Shown: positions 29,601 to 38,965, counted from the stretch's first letter. The stretch: 64,000 nt of DNA from CAWAYH01 sp963786195 (GCA_963786195.1 CAWAYH010000006.1:310001-374000), one strand, 5' to 3'. Made by a program: numbers and translations. The notes: generated by a model not told the origin, from the sequence alone.

Positions 29601-30565
29601 GCGCTGCTCCGGGATCCGCGGCAACGGGAAAAGAATCTGGACAACAGGCATCTGGACAACAGGCATCTGGACAACCATTGCCAGGACAACAGCCCGGCTC
29701 CGGATCGGAACCGTCGACCACGCCGGCTTCGCCAAAAGCTGCGACCCCTGCTCCTGACAAGCCGCCCAAAACGACGCCTCCCGACAGCACGACCCCGGTT
29801 GCATCTGTTCGACCGGGGGAAGTGATCAATGCCGAGAGACGAGCGCGCCTGCAGCTCAGGGAGGGGAACGCCCAGGCGGCGTTAAGGTACATCGAGCTAG
29901 GGCTCTCGGTCGATCCGAAGGATCCGACCCTGACGGCGCTGCGCGATGAAGCGAACCGCGCGATTCGCGAGGCGGAAAACGAACGGAAGCGTGCGGCCGC
30001 CGAGAAGGCAGCAGCGGCCGCAAACACACCGGTCCCCACTGGTGTCCAGCCGCCGTCCGCGCGCACCGAACCACCTTCGAATCGCACGGAACCGCCGCCC
30101 ACGAGCCCAACGGTCGGGACGGGACGCCCCAGCGAGCCGGCGACGACTCCCGCGAAACCGCCGTCGACGACGGGAACCGACAAGCCAGCAGCGCCGGGCA
30201 ATCAGCCGGTGGCTGCGGCGAATGCCGCCGGAATCCAGAGGACGCTGCAGCTCTATGCCACGGCCTGGGAGAACCGAAGCATCGATGCTTTGCGGGCCGT
30301 GTGGGCAATGCCGCAGCCGATGGAGAAGTCCCTGCGGGGTTCGTTCGCGGCGACGAAGTCGCTGGATCTCGAGCTGAATTGTCAGACTCCCGTCATCCAC
30401 GCGGGTGCCCAGACGACGGCGACAGTCTCCTGCACCGAGGTCCAGCGCGTCGTGCTGAGTGGCGGCGAGCGACGCACGGTGTCAGGCTCGGCAGTATTCA
30501 CGCTGCGCGCGGAAGGTCAGACCTGGATCATCGCCAACGTCGCGAAGCAGATGCGGGAGCAGTAG
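26657..30565 (+). CDS. Caspase-family (C14) protein with coiled coil, TPRs and membrane anchor
   Basis: Protein of 1302 residues. The N-terminal caspase domain (1-250) has catalytic His82 in YFSGHGV and Cys132 in LILDCCHSGAFG, so it should be an active Asp/Arg/Lys-type metacaspase-like peptidase. A Ca-binding-like DRDEDGLITIDEL follows near residue 205. A helical HEAT-like segment (260-320), TPR-like units (about 330-560), nine 15-residue Ala/Glu/Arg/Lys coiled-coil repeats (about 570-715), further TPR-like helices, and a single membrane helix (about 931-950) come next. A Pro/Gln-rich linker with SGQQA repeats, one more TPR-like pair and a C-terminal NTF2/SnoaL-like domain (about 1190-1302) end the protein. 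The caspase domain is therefore probably cytoplasmic and the C-terminal domain periplasmic. Confidence 0.88.
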   Translation: MARKLALIIGNSHYEDAHLAKLAAPDVDARSLAETLQAPGIGNFDEVIPLLNEGLATVRKAIARFFDLRHRDDLLVLYFSGHGVRDEQGHLYLAVRDTEHDLLAGTAIEASYVTARMDRSASKRLVLILDCCHSGAFGYGTKAASGAQVGTATAFEGTGRGRVVLTATDSTQYAWEGDRVIGEVQNSLFTHYLIQGLRSGAADRDEDGLITIDELYDYVYEQVLNETPKQTPGKWAFGQQGEIVIAQNTAITRAKLPPEIEEALRSTLPSVRLEAVQELGNIMNGHHLPRAQAAREALQRLSEDDSRRVAGAALSFLKSADQASTEAEEEAKLQRQREIAVLLAAAREALHRGNLEEVAGPLDQVLSFEPEHTDALRLKEAHERAVDERARLEEAERRIRDLRQRIGSLVARANAADRHEEAITLLEEALGLDPEHTEVRQLLEGRHRLRAEAEGAARQAREIAAAEEQIDRHLELGELDAAEQALQNLDAALSASDVFAPLQQRLALMKGTRRAQAAVLEARRQFDAGDRDGALASLGRFSPRHPLVDKSLVDLGREAERLERARAEEAARQKAQAERAAEEAARQKAEAERKAAEDAARRQAEAERRAADEAARQKAEAERKAAEEAARRKAAAERRAAEDAARQQAEAERKAAEEAARRKAEAERRAAEHAARQKAEAERKAAEDAARQKAEGERKAAEEAARLKAEAERKARDQQVAALLVDARAALGRMQFKEALDALAHASRLDPQAPGVRDLRETAEAGKAAADAVERRRQQIEAQLGEAARHLARANHTKALVIVEAVLRSDPRNAAALALQADVQRAVAAKEQAQREAEAERAAARAAEQAQREVDQMLARASKRLRWHDVSGARGLVDGALARMPQHPASLALLSQIDHMAEEPPVAATGFSVRPTLSVAVVWLRTKVSDTFTVVAGVVLASGIALMMLRPGAEPYTTPRQTETVGTTPKPVAPTPTAPAASAAPGSAATGKESGQQASGQQASGQPLPGQQPGSGSEPSTTPASPKAATPAPDKPPKTTPPDSTTPVASVRPGEVINAERRARLQLREGNAQAALRYIELGLSVDPKDPTLTALRDEANRAIREAENERKRAAAEKAAAAANTPVPTGVQPPSARTEPPSNRTEPPPTSPTVGTGRPSEPATTPAKPPSTTGTDKPAAPGNQPVAAANAAGIQRTLQLYATAWENRSIDALRAVWAMPQPMEKSLRGSFAATKSLDLELNCQTPVIHAGAQTTATVSCTEVQRVVLSGGERRTVSGSAVFTLRAEGQTWIIANVAKQMREQ
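28365..28805 (+). repeat. 15-codon coiled-coil repeats inside caspase gene
   Basis: About nine imperfect 45-bp tandem units encode AARQKAEAERKAAEE-like 15-residue repeats. The codons are well varied between units (gcc/gcg, cgc/cga, aag/aaa), so copy-number change by slippage is not recent. The product should be one long rod-like helix. Confidence 0.8.
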
Positions 30566-30590
30566 CGATCGGGCGTCCGATCGCTACTGC
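30559..30590. terminator. Perfect 14-bp hairpin shared by convergent genes
   Basis: Arms gcagtagcgatcgg (30559-30572) and ccgatcgctactgc (30577-30590) surround a 4-base loop gcgt. The left arm contains the TAG stop of the caspase gene, and the right arm ends 11 bases before the stop of the minus-strand outer-membrane gene. No U-tract; likely a bidirectional terminator or transcript end-protection hairpin. Confidence 0.65.
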
Positions 30591-30601
30591 CTGCGAAGAC
30601 G

Positions 30602-32020
30602 CTACCGTGAAAACGTGTAGTCGAAACCGATGACGGGCGTGACGCGATCGGTCAGCCCGCCGTCGGTGAGTGAGAACAACAGGTTGAACGACAGCAGCAG
30701 CGTCTTCGTGACGTTGTACTTGACGCCGGTCGAGGCCAGGATCATGTTCAGGCTTTTCTCTTCGGTGGCGAACGCTGAAAACGTCGTGGACTGGTTGGCT
30801 CCGCCGTTCACGGTACGGTAGGTGAACGTCAGATCCGCGTCCACGAGCCGCCTGACGTCGAACAGCGTCCTCCCGACGAGATCGCCGGCAAACGTCAGTC
30901 TCGGCGTGATGGCCACGTCGACGCCCCCGGTATAGTCGAACTCGTTGGGCGGGTTGCCGACGAAGAGTTCCTCGGCTTCGTCCGAAATCCCGCCGGCAAC
31001 CGTGTAGCCGACGTTCACGTGGGGCGCGACCCTGCCATACGCCCACGAGCCGACGAACGTCAGCGCGAACTGGGTGGCGCCCGTCCCGCGCAGATCCTCT
31101 TCCTTGCCCGTCGGCAGACGGAGATCCGCGATCATCGCGAGACCGCCGCCCGGCCTGTCGAGAAAGCGGTATTTACCGCGCAGGGTGATGTCACCGATGC
31201 CCGTCGAGCTTCCCGCGTCCGTGAACTCCTCGTGATCGAGTCCCTGTCCGTCAAAGCTGTGAATCAGCTGATTGCCCGACGCGCCGGTCGCGAGCCGCTG
31301 GATCGTCGCCTGGAGTCCTGTCTTCAGGTCTACGGACACGATCGGCACCGCGATGCCGATGTCGAACCGATCGGTCACGCCATAGTTGCTGAAGAATGAA
31401 ATGGTATCGGTGTCGAGATTGACGGTGAGTGCCGCTTCGAGCACGTCGCCTTCGAAGAACGGCGTGAGCAGATCGCCGTTGCCGGTGGGCGGCGGACAGC
31501 AGTCGTTGTGTGGAAAGTAGAACTTGATCTCGGGCTGGCGCAGATCGCGACCGTCGTACACGTCATACGTGCGGCGCATGTAGTTCATGCCGACGCTGAT
31601 CTTGTTGCGTCCGACCGTGTAGGCGCGTTCGGCGAAGAGCGGCCCGAAGCTGTCGCTGCTGCGTGAAAACGTTCCCAGCGACGGATCGAGCGTGAATGCG
31701 AATCCTCCCGACGACGAGCCGAGCGGAAAGCTCGAGAGCTGCGAACCGATCTGACGATTCAGTTCCCGCGACAGCTCGAGCTGACTCTGGTAGACCGCAC
31801 GCGCCTGGTCGGGCAGGCTGTTGATGTAGATCTGGTTCTGCAGGTCGAAGTGCGCTGTATGAATCACCCCCGTCACCGGATCGGGTGTGGGGCTGAGCTG
31901 GATGGGCTGCAGGATCGCTCGTGGAATGATCACCGACAGCGGGCGATCTTGCGCGTCTGCGATCCCGGCAACAATCAGGAGAAGAACCAGGGAAAGGGCG
32001 AGCGGAAACCGGCGGGGCAT
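30602..32020 (-). CDS. Outer-membrane beta-barrel protein (MetA-pathway-like)
   Basis: Protein of 472 residues with a clear signal peptide (1-23, cleavage after ADA). The long C-terminal part alternates hydrophobic and polar residues as in a beta barrel (GVTDRFDIGIAVPIVSVDLK; GIGDITLRGKYRFLD; FVGSWAYGRVAPHVNVGYTV) and ends in an aromatic-rich strand FDYTFSR. This resembles the transporter/MetA-pathway-of-phenol-degradation family of outer-membrane proteins. An unusual NDCCPPPTG loop near residue 173 could form a disulfide. Start ATG 32020 has GAGGTGG upstream. Function beyond an outer-membrane channel is not inferable. Confidence 0.75.
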   Translation of the reverse strand: MPRRFPLALSLVLLLIVAGIADAQDRPLSVIIPRAILQPIQLSPTPDPVTGVIHTAHFDLQNQIYINSLPDQARAVYQSQLELSRELNRQIGSQLSSFPLGSSSGGFAFTLDPSLGTFSRSSDSFGPLFAERAYTVGRNKISVGMNYMRRTYDVYDGRDLRQPEIKFYFPHNDCCPPPTGNGDLLTPFFEGDVLEAALTVNLDTDTISFFSNYGVTDRFDIGIAVPIVSVDLKTGLQATIQRLATGASGNQLIHSFDGQGLDHEEFTDAGSSTGIGDITLRGKYRFLDRPGGGLAMIADLRLPTGKEEDLRGTGATQFALTFVGSWAYGRVAPHVNVGYTVAGGISDEAEELFVGNPPNEFDYTGGVDVAITPRLTFAGDLVGRTLFDVRRLVDADLTFTYRTVNGGANQSTTFSAFATEEKSLNMILASTGVKYNVTKTLLLSFNLLFSLTDGGLTDRVTPVIGFDYTFSR

Positions 32021-32101
32021 ACGTCCACCTCGTGCTTCCCTCCGGTATTTTCGAGCTTAGGTAAATGTTGAGCCATTGTCAACGGACGTATACTGCCCGC
32101 C

Positions 32102-33733
32102 ATGCGCTGCACAGCCATCTCGACCGTCGCTCTGTTGACCGTTGGCCTGACGCCGACGCGGCTCGCCGCGGACACGTATCCCAGACAGCCCGGCGTCGAC
32201 GCGATTCACTACGTGTTTCGTCTGACGATCACGGACGCCAACGATGAGATTGCCGGCGAAAGCACGGCGACGCTTCGCGTCACGGCGGCGGGCGTGAAAG
32301 AAATCGCTCTCGATCTCACCAGCGTCGTCAAACCTGCCGGCAACAAGGGCATGACCGTCTCGGCCGTCACGTGCGGGGGCAGCCCGGCGAAGTTCACGCA
32401 CGAGGGTGATCGCCTGCGGATCGCGCTGATGAAGCCCCCATCGGCCGGGGACGAGCTGACGTGCACCACGACCTATCGCGGCGTACCTGCTGGCGGCCTC
32501 CGGTTGATCAACAACATCCACGGCGAGCGCACGGCGTTCAGCGAGAACTGGCCGAACAACGCGCGTCAGTGGCTGCCGATGATCGACCATCCGTACGACA
32601 AGGCGACCGGCGAGTTCATCGTGACTGCGCCGGCGCACTACCAGGTCGTCGCAAACGGGCTGCTCGTCGAAGAAGTCGATCTGCCCGGTGGCGCTCGCCG
32701 CACGCACTGGAAGCAGTCGGTCGCCATCTCATCCTGGCTCTACGCGCTGGGCATGGCTCGATTCGCCGCCCATCAGTACGGCGTCTCGAAGGGCATCCCG
32801 CTCCAGACGTGGGTGTTCCCGCAGAATCGCGAGACAGGCCAGCGCGTGTTCGAGTTCACCGGTCGCCGCGCCTTCGAGTACTTCAGCGAGCAGATCGGTC
32901 CGTACTCCTACGAGAAGCTGGCGCACGTGCAGGCCGCCGGCCTCGGCGGCGGCACGGAACACGCCACGGTGATCTTCTACGGCGAGAAGGGCGTCGCGGC
33001 CGGCAACGCGCCCGTCGTGCACGAGGTCGCCCACCAGTGGTGGGGCAACGCCGTCACCGAGCGCGACTGGGATGACGTGTGGCTGAGCGAAGGGTTCGCC
33101 ACCTATTTCACGCTGCTCTACACCGAGCAGTTCGAGGGTCGCGACGCGTTCGTCCGCGGCCTCAGGAACAGCCGTACGCGGATCCTCGATCTCGAGAAGA
33201 AAACGCCGGACACGCCGGTCATCCACCGCAATCTGTCCGACATGCGTCGTGTCCTCAACCAGTTCGTCTATCAGAAGGGCGGCTGGACGCTCCACATGCT
33301 CCGCGGCATCATCGGCACCGACACGTTCTGGAAGGGCATCCGCGAGTACTACCAGCGATACCAGAACCAGAACACGTCCACGGATGAACTGCGGCGCGTG
33401 ATGGAACAGGCTTCGGGCAAGAACCTCGGCTGGTTCTTCTCACAGTGGCTGACGCGCAGTGGCGTGCCGAAGCTCACCGGAAGCTGGCACTATGATGCCG
33501 CGTCGAAACAAGTGCAGATAGAGCTCGCGCAGTCGCAGCCTGGTGAGCCGTACCTGCTGCCGCTCGAGTTCGGGATCATGCTGCCGAACGCCCAGGCCGT
33601 GCGTATTGAGCGCGCCGAAATGACAGCCGCGCAGGGCCGATTCACGTTTTCGGCCGGCGCGGAGCCGACGGACGTCTCGCTCGATCCGAACACGTGGCTC
33701 CTCATGGAGCCGCCTGCGTTTGTCAAGAAATAA
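32102..33733 (+). CDS. Secreted M1-family metallo-aminopeptidase
   Basis: Protein of 543 residues with a signal peptide (cleavage near LAADTYP) and the M1 (gluzincin) architecture. An N-terminal beta domain (30-215) precedes the thermolysin-like catalytic domain with zinc ligands H307, H311 and E330 (VVHEVAHQWWG; VWLSEGFATYF) and catalytic E308. The exopeptidase motif usually written GxMEN appears as GGGTEHATV, so the Glu that binds the free N-terminus is shifted in context and specificity may differ. It is shorter than PepN because the C-terminal helical domain is small. Product is expected in the periplasm. It converges on the PIG-L gene with only 7 bases between stops. Confidence 0.9.
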   Translation: MRCTAISTVALLTVGLTPTRLAADTYPRQPGVDAIHYVFRLTITDANDEIAGESTATLRVTAAGVKEIALDLTSVVKPAGNKGMTVSAVTCGGSPAKFTHEGDRLRIALMKPPSAGDELTCTTTYRGVPAGGLRLINNIHGERTAFSENWPNNARQWLPMIDHPYDKATGEFIVTAPAHYQVVANGLLVEEVDLPGGARRTHWKQSVAISSWLYALGMARFAAHQYGVSKGIPLQTWVFPQNRETGQRVFEFTGRRAFEYFSEQIGPYSYEKLAHVQAAGLGGGTEHATVIFYGEKGVAAGNAPVVHEVAHQWWGNAVTERDWDDVWLSEGFATYFTLLYTEQFEGRDAFVRGLRNSRTRILDLEKKTPDTPVIHRNLSDMRRVLNQFVYQKGGWTLHMLRGIIGTDTFWKGIREYYQRYQNQNTSTDELRRVMEQASGKNLGWFFSQWLTRSGVPKLTGSWHYDAASKQVQIELAQSQPGEPYLLPLEFGIMLPNAQAVRIERAEMTAAQGRFTFSAGAEPTDVSLDPNTWLLMEPPAFVKK

Positions 33734-33740
33734 AAGGGGT

Positions 33741-36473
33741 TCACCGAGGCTTGCCGAGGCTGACAAGGTTCGCGAACAGCCGGTACGCGCCATCCGTGCC
33801 TGAGGGCAGCTGACGCCAGAAGCCGAGGCCGACGTAGAGCCATCGACCCTTGCCGTATCGGGCCTCGACCAGCGCGCCGGTCTTCACGCCCTTGTTGTAT
33901 TCGAACGGATCTTCCATCTGCACGAGATCGACGTATCTCGGATCGCGCTCGCCTAGAAAGTACAGCCCGCGCTCCTGGACCCATCCCTGCCAGTCGCGCT
34001 CGCCGATCCGGTTCGGATAGTTGAAGACGGGGTGATTCGGCACGAGCACGGTGACGGGGGCGTTCTCGTCGGTGATCCGGTTGGAGCTGACGACCGCCTT
34101 GTACGGTCCGTACTGGCTCTGGTTGAACTCCATCTTGTTGTACTGGACGATGACGGTCCCGCCGTCCTCGACGTACTTGAGCAGCCGCTGGTTGTTCGCC
34201 CTGAGGTCGTCACGGCGCTCGTAGGCCCGGACGCCGGTCACGATCGTGTCGTACTTCGACAGATCTCCCCAGGCCAGCTCGTCGCTGTCGATGAAATTGA
34301 CGCGCGCGCCCAGCTGCTGCAGCGCCGGCGGCACCTGGTCACCGACGCCGACGATGTAGCCGACCGTCAGCGAAGGGGCGATGGCGACGTCGATGACCTT
34401 GACGACGGCCTCCGCAGCGATGACCTTGTGACGCCGCTGGATGTGCGGGTACTCGATGACCTGGTAGCCGAGGAACCCGCTGTCGAACGCGCCCCTAGGC
34501 GACGCCTCATTCGACGACTCGACCTGAGCGGTGATCCGGTCTTCCTCCCGGATCCTCACCCCGGCGGTCTTGACCTGCGCCGGGGTGATCGTGAAGCGTG
34601 TCGTCACAGCCTCGTCTTCGCGCGCAAACGTCAGCGCGGCCGATGCTGGTGAGACCTGCCACCGTGCGGGCGTGTTGAGGCGCACGGTCGCGGCGGTAGC
34701 GCCCTTGGTCCCGTTGATGACGGTGACGCGCAGCTCACGTCCTCGGGCATCAGTCGTCGACCCCGCTCCGTTGGTGCTCTCTTCAACGCTCTTGCGAGGC
34801 ACTACCAGGATCTTCGGCGATACGCTGACGGCGAACGACGGAACGACGTTCAGCTCCATGCGCTTTTCGCCGGCGAGGCCAGCGCCGTCGTAGCGAAACT
34901 GGATTGGTTGCTCGTGAACGATTTCCGCTCCGCCGACGACCAGTTCGATCCGAGCGCGGAACGGCGTAGGGCGAAACGGTAGTCCCGATGGCGCGTCAGC
35001 CTGGACAATGGCGCGACCGGCGTTCTCCGGCCGATCCCAGTACGGGCCGGTCAACCGGGCGGCGCGTGGAACTCTCACCTCCGACGAACATGCGTATGCG
35101 GCCGCGTCCGTCACAGAACCCGGAGCACATCCCTTCACGACGTCGAGGCCCCTCAGCCTGACGCCGCGAACCATGACGTCGTTCCGCCCGCGATTCGCGA
35201 CGATGACGTTGACCGTCACCGGTTGACCGGGCACGACGAGACCGTCATTTGCGGTGGCCTCCATGCGCAGCGCGTGGGCGAGCACGATTGCCCGCTGAAA
35301 CTGCGCTTCCTTTTGCGCGAGGCGGAAATCGATCTCGAACCGCGCGTCGTCAGCCAGCCCCGTCGAGCCGAGCCCGGATCGGAGATCGCGCAGCGCGTTC
35401 AAACCCGCAACGAGATCCGGAACGGTCGCGGACGGATCGGCATTCGCGAGCGTGCGCGCGACAGCGCTGACTCGCGAGGCGATTGTCGCAAGGCCGGAGA
35501 CGACCGCGCGGGGCGGAGAGGCTCCCGTATATCGGGCGAGGCCTGCGAGCGACGTGTCGATGCCTTCGAACAGCGACGACTCGTCCTTATCGCGTGCGGC
35601 GGGCAGGACCGTGTCAACCAGCCGGTAGCGGGCGGCAGGTCCACCAGCAGTGCCGGGCATGCTGACGAGCGGCGCACGGCCCTGACACATGTGCATGCCT
35701 GACGCGACGCTTCCCACTTCGCTTATCGTGCAGCCCAGGAGCGGTTCGTAGATGTTCGTATCGAGCGTCGCGAGCCGGCTATCCGGCGCGGGCGTTCCGA
35801 CGCGACTGCCGATGCCGCCGGACGGCCGGTACAGTTTCTTCACCTGCCACGGGCGCAGCCCGCTTCGAATCTGATCGGGGAATTGCGCGGGATCCGCTGC
35901 TGCCTTGAACGCTTCGGCCGTCAGCACGCCCGAAGCCTGATGGTGCTGGCCGCCGCCGGTGCCATCGATGCCGAGCGACACGATGACGTCCGGGCGGATC
36001 GCGCGGATGTGCCGCACGAAGTCGCCGAGGATCTCCTTGCGCCCCCATTTCTCGAATGTCTCTTCCTGGCTGAACGAGAACCCGAAATCGACGGCGCGCG
36101 TGAAGTACTGTTCGGCGCCATCGAACCGGTGCGCCGTCAGCAGCTCTTCGGTCCGGAGGATGCCGAGCGCGTCGAAGAGCTCGGGCCCAATCTCGTTCTG
36201 CCCGCCGTCCCCCCGGGTTGCCGTAACCATCGCGACACGCATGCCGAAGTGCTGCGCGTACAACGCCAACACGGCATTGTTCTCATCGTCGGGATGCGCC
36301 GCCGTGTGCATGAACGTTCCAGTCGTGGACAGGCGGCGCACGGCGAGGGATACGCCTGGCGCACCGGTCAGGTCCATCAACGGCTGGATGCGGTATTGCG
36401 GAGCGCGCTCCTGGGCGCCGGCAGCAACGCCGGCCGCCAAGGCCGCGGCGGCCAGCAGCCACCTCGTTTGCAT
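33741..36473 (-). CDS. Secreted PIG-L (LmbE) deacetylase, multidomain
   Basis: Start set at ATG 36473 (MQTRWLLAAAALAAGVAAGA), which provides a signal peptide; the open frame runs 74 codons further without one. The 910-residue protein begins with a PIG-L/LmbE N-deacetylase domain (AAHPDDENNA at 59-68 supplies the zinc ligands; ATRGDGGQNEIG; SLGIDGTGGGQHHQASG). A long beta-rich central region of NEW3/CARDB-like character follows (residues about 400-680). A C-terminal class-I amidotransferase-like/ThuA-like fold (KYDTIVTGVRAYERRDDL; YVEDGGTVIVQYNKMEFNQS) ends the protein. Such proteins in Acidobacteriota and Bacteroidota are thought to deacetylate surface or environmental amino sugars; the substrate here is unknown. 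It is divergent from the Omp85-like gene. Confidence 0.87.
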   Translation of the reverse strand: MQTRWLLAAAALAAGVAAGAQERAPQYRIQPLMDLTGAPGVSLAVRRLSTTGTFMHTAAHPDDENNAVLALYAQHFGMRVAMVTATRGDGGQNEIGPELFDALGILRTEELLTAHRFDGAEQYFTRAVDFGFSFSQEETFEKWGRKEILGDFVRHIRAIRPDVIVSLGIDGTGGGQHHQASGVLTAEAFKAAADPAQFPDQIRSGLRPWQVKKLYRPSGGIGSRVGTPAPDSRLATLDTNIYEPLLGCTISEVGSVASGMHMCQGRAPLVSMPGTAGGPAARYRLVDTVLPAARDKDESSLFEGIDTSLAGLARYTGASPPRAVVSGLATIASRVSAVARTLANADPSATVPDLVAGLNALRDLRSGLGSTGLADDARFEIDFRLAQKEAQFQRAIVLAHALRMEATANDGLVVPGQPVTVNVIVANRGRNDVMVRGVRLRGLDVVKGCAPGSVTDAAAYACSSEVRVPRAARLTGPYWDRPENAGRAIVQADAPSGLPFRPTPFRARIELVVGGAEIVHEQPIQFRYDGAGLAGEKRMELNVVPSFAVSVSPKILVVPRKSVEESTNGAGSTTDARGRELRVTVINGTKGATAATVRLNTPARWQVSPASAALTFAREDEAVTTRFTITPAQVKTAGVRIREEDRITAQVESSNEASPRGAFDSGFLGYQVIEYPHIQRRHKVIAAEAVVKVIDVAIAPSLTVGYIVGVGDQVPPALQQLGARVNFIDSDELAWGDLSKYDTIVTGVRAYERRDDLRANNQRLLKYVEDGGTVIVQYNKMEFNQSQYGPYKAVVSSNRITDENAPVTVLVPNHPVFNYPNRIGERDWQGWVQERGLYFLGERDPRYVDLVQMEDPFEYNKGVKTGALVEARYGKGRWLYVGLGFWRQLPSGTDGAYRLFANLVSLGKPR

Positions 36474-36583
36474 GTCGGATCGTGCGCCTCTGGACTGGCC
36501 CCGGTCAATAGTGCGAACCTTGGCCGACTCATCTTCGTCATACTGGGAGCCAGCCGACGCCAGCCCGCCCCGGGGGAGGTTCC

Positions 36584-38961
36584 ATGCCGGTGTTCTGCAT
36601 CCGCGCGCGTGCCGCGCTGATGGTTCTTGTGTGCTTTGCCCTTCCCCTTCGGGCGAACGCTCAATCATCCCCCACCAAGCCGTCCGCAAGCGCAACGAAC
36701 GAGCTCGACGCCTTCATGGAAAAGGTCCTGCAGAAGCGTCATCTCAATCGCCAGACGCTCGAGCAGTACGTGCTCGACGAAACCGAGCGGATCGAGGTCC
36801 TGGGTCCCGGCAGGATGCCGCTCTATCGTCAGAACCACGAGTTCACGTGGTACGTCCGGGATGGCCTGCACGTGCGGAGTCCGGTGCGCTTCGATGGTGT
36901 CGCGGTCGGCGACGCCGATCGGAAAACGTACGAGGACAGATGGGCGCGGAATGAGCGCAAGCGATTGGAGCGACAGAAGTCCAAGGGCAAAGACGCCAGA
37001 GCCTGACGAGCCCCGCGCCTCCCGATCCCTCCGAACAGGCCGCTTCACCTGCGGGCGCGACCGCGCTGCCAACGCCGAGGTTCGTGTCGGAAGCCTACTT
37101 CATGGATTTCAAGTTCGAGCCAGGCAACTACTACCTGGCGGGACGCGAGCAAATCGACGGCCGGAACGTCCTGAAGATCGAGTACTACCCGACTCGGTTG
37201 TTCAGTGATGACGATGAGGACAAGGGCCGCGACGAACAGAAGGCGCAAAAGGAACAGAAGGCGAAACAGGACGAGCGGCAGAGCCGCCAGCAGCGCCGCG
37301 AGAAAGAGATGGAGGCGCGCATCGAGCGGCAGATGAACAAGACGGCGCTGGTCACGCTGTGGGTGGATCCGGCCGAGCATCAGATCGTCAAGTACGTCTT
37401 CGACAACGTCTGGATGGACTTCCTGCCGGCCGGCTGGCTGATCAAAGTGGACGACATCCACGCGTCGATGACGATGAGCCAGCCGTTCCCCGGCGTCTGG
37501 CTGCCGCGCGAGATGAGCATCCACGCGGGCGTCACCATGGCCATGGGCTCTCTCGAGGCGGCGTACGCGCGCGCGTTTGCCGATTACAGGCAGGCCGAGA
37601 CCGCCACCAAGATCCGCATACCGAAGCTGGTTCGGCACGAAGGGGTCCCGCGCGAAGTCGTCCAGCGCGATCAGGCAGCCCTCGAGTCGGATGGCCACGA
37701 ACCCGTCTGGGAAGGACAGACTGATGAAGACGCCGTCGCCGAGGAACAGAGCGCCGATCAGGTCGAGGTGATCGGCGAGATTCGGGTTCACGGAAACGCC
37801 TACCTGCGCGACGAGGAAGTGATCAAGCTTGCCGGGGTGGCGGTCGGGCAGCCGCTTGGTGCTGAGGGCATCCGAGCGATCGAGATGCGGCTGAAAGCGA
37901 GCGGCCACTTCGAGACGATCGAGGTCCGCAAGCGCTATCGATCCCTCACCGACACGGGCGACGTCGCGCTGGTGCTGGTGGTCCACGAACGGCCGGGTCA
38001 CACGGCCGAGACGATCGACGAGATGCCCTCCGCGACCGGCCCGTTCCGATGGCTGACGAGCAGGCTGATGTTCCTGCCGATCCTGAACTACGCGGACGGG
38101 TACGGGTTTACGTACGGCGGTCGGGTCAGCACCGTGGATCTGCTCGGCGCCGGCGAGCGGCTCTCAGTCCCGCTGACGTGGGGCGGCACGCGGCGGGCGG
38201 CCCTCGAATTCGACCGGACGTTCAAGAAAGGCCCGCTCACGCGTATCGAGTCCAGCTTCGGCATCTGGCAGCGCGAGAACCCGCATTTCGAGCTCGACGA
38301 TCAGCGCGTCGAATGGAAGGGCCGCGCCGAACGCAGCTTTGCCAGCCTCGTGCGAGCCGGGATCGAGACGTCGCAGAGTACGGTGGAGTTCGGGACGCTC
38401 GACGATCGACTGTGGACGGTCGGGGCCGACATCCTGCTCGATACGCGCGGGGACCCGGCGTTTCCGCGCAATGCCGTCCGGCTCGGCGCCGGCTGGACGG
38501 GGCTACACGTCCGGAGGCTGGACACGCCGATCAACATCGTCAACGGTGACGCGCGCGGGTATCTGGGGCTCATCCGCCAGGTCGTGCTGGCCGGTCGTGT
38601 CCAGTACACCGCTGCGGATGACACACTGCCGCCCTACGAACGTCTCCTGATTGGCGGCTCGTCGAGCCTGCGAGGTTTTCGGACCGGCACGTTCGACGGC
38701 GATCGCGCGTTCATCACGTCGGCGGAACTGCGCGTGCCGATCACGACGGTCCTGAGCGCCGCCAAGCTCGGCCTGACCGCGTTCTTCGACGCGAGCAAGG
38801 CGTTCAACGTCGGCGAGCGGCTGGAGGACGCGCCGTGGCATCGCGGCGCCGGGGGCGGAGTCTTTCTGATTGCCGCGGTCGTTCGAATCAACCTCGATGT
38901 CGCACACGGCCTCAAGGACGGCGACACGAGGGTACATCTCTCGTCGGGATTCTGTTTTTAA
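36584..38961 (+). CDS. POTRA/Omp85-like outer-membrane protein (one frameshift)
   Basis: Two adjacent reading frames (36584-37006, and from before 37084 to 38961) read as one gene. The first ends KRLERQKSKGKDARA, and the second frame is open upstream through SLTSPAPPDPSEQAASPAG to TPRFVSEAYFMDFKFEPGNY. A single lost base near 36995 separates them; unlike most shifts in the window this is a deletion. The protein starts with a signal peptide (cleavage near ANAQ) and a novel N-terminal domain. A charged stretch (EQKAKQDERQSRQQRREK), a POTRA-like domain (VEVIGEIRVHGNAYLRDEEV) and a 16-strand-type Omp85 barrel ending HLSSGFCF follow. It resembles BamA/TamA-family assembly factors but is not housekeeping BamA, which has five POTRAs. 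GGGGAGG precedes the start. Confidence 0.82.
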
Positions 38962-38965
38962 CGAA

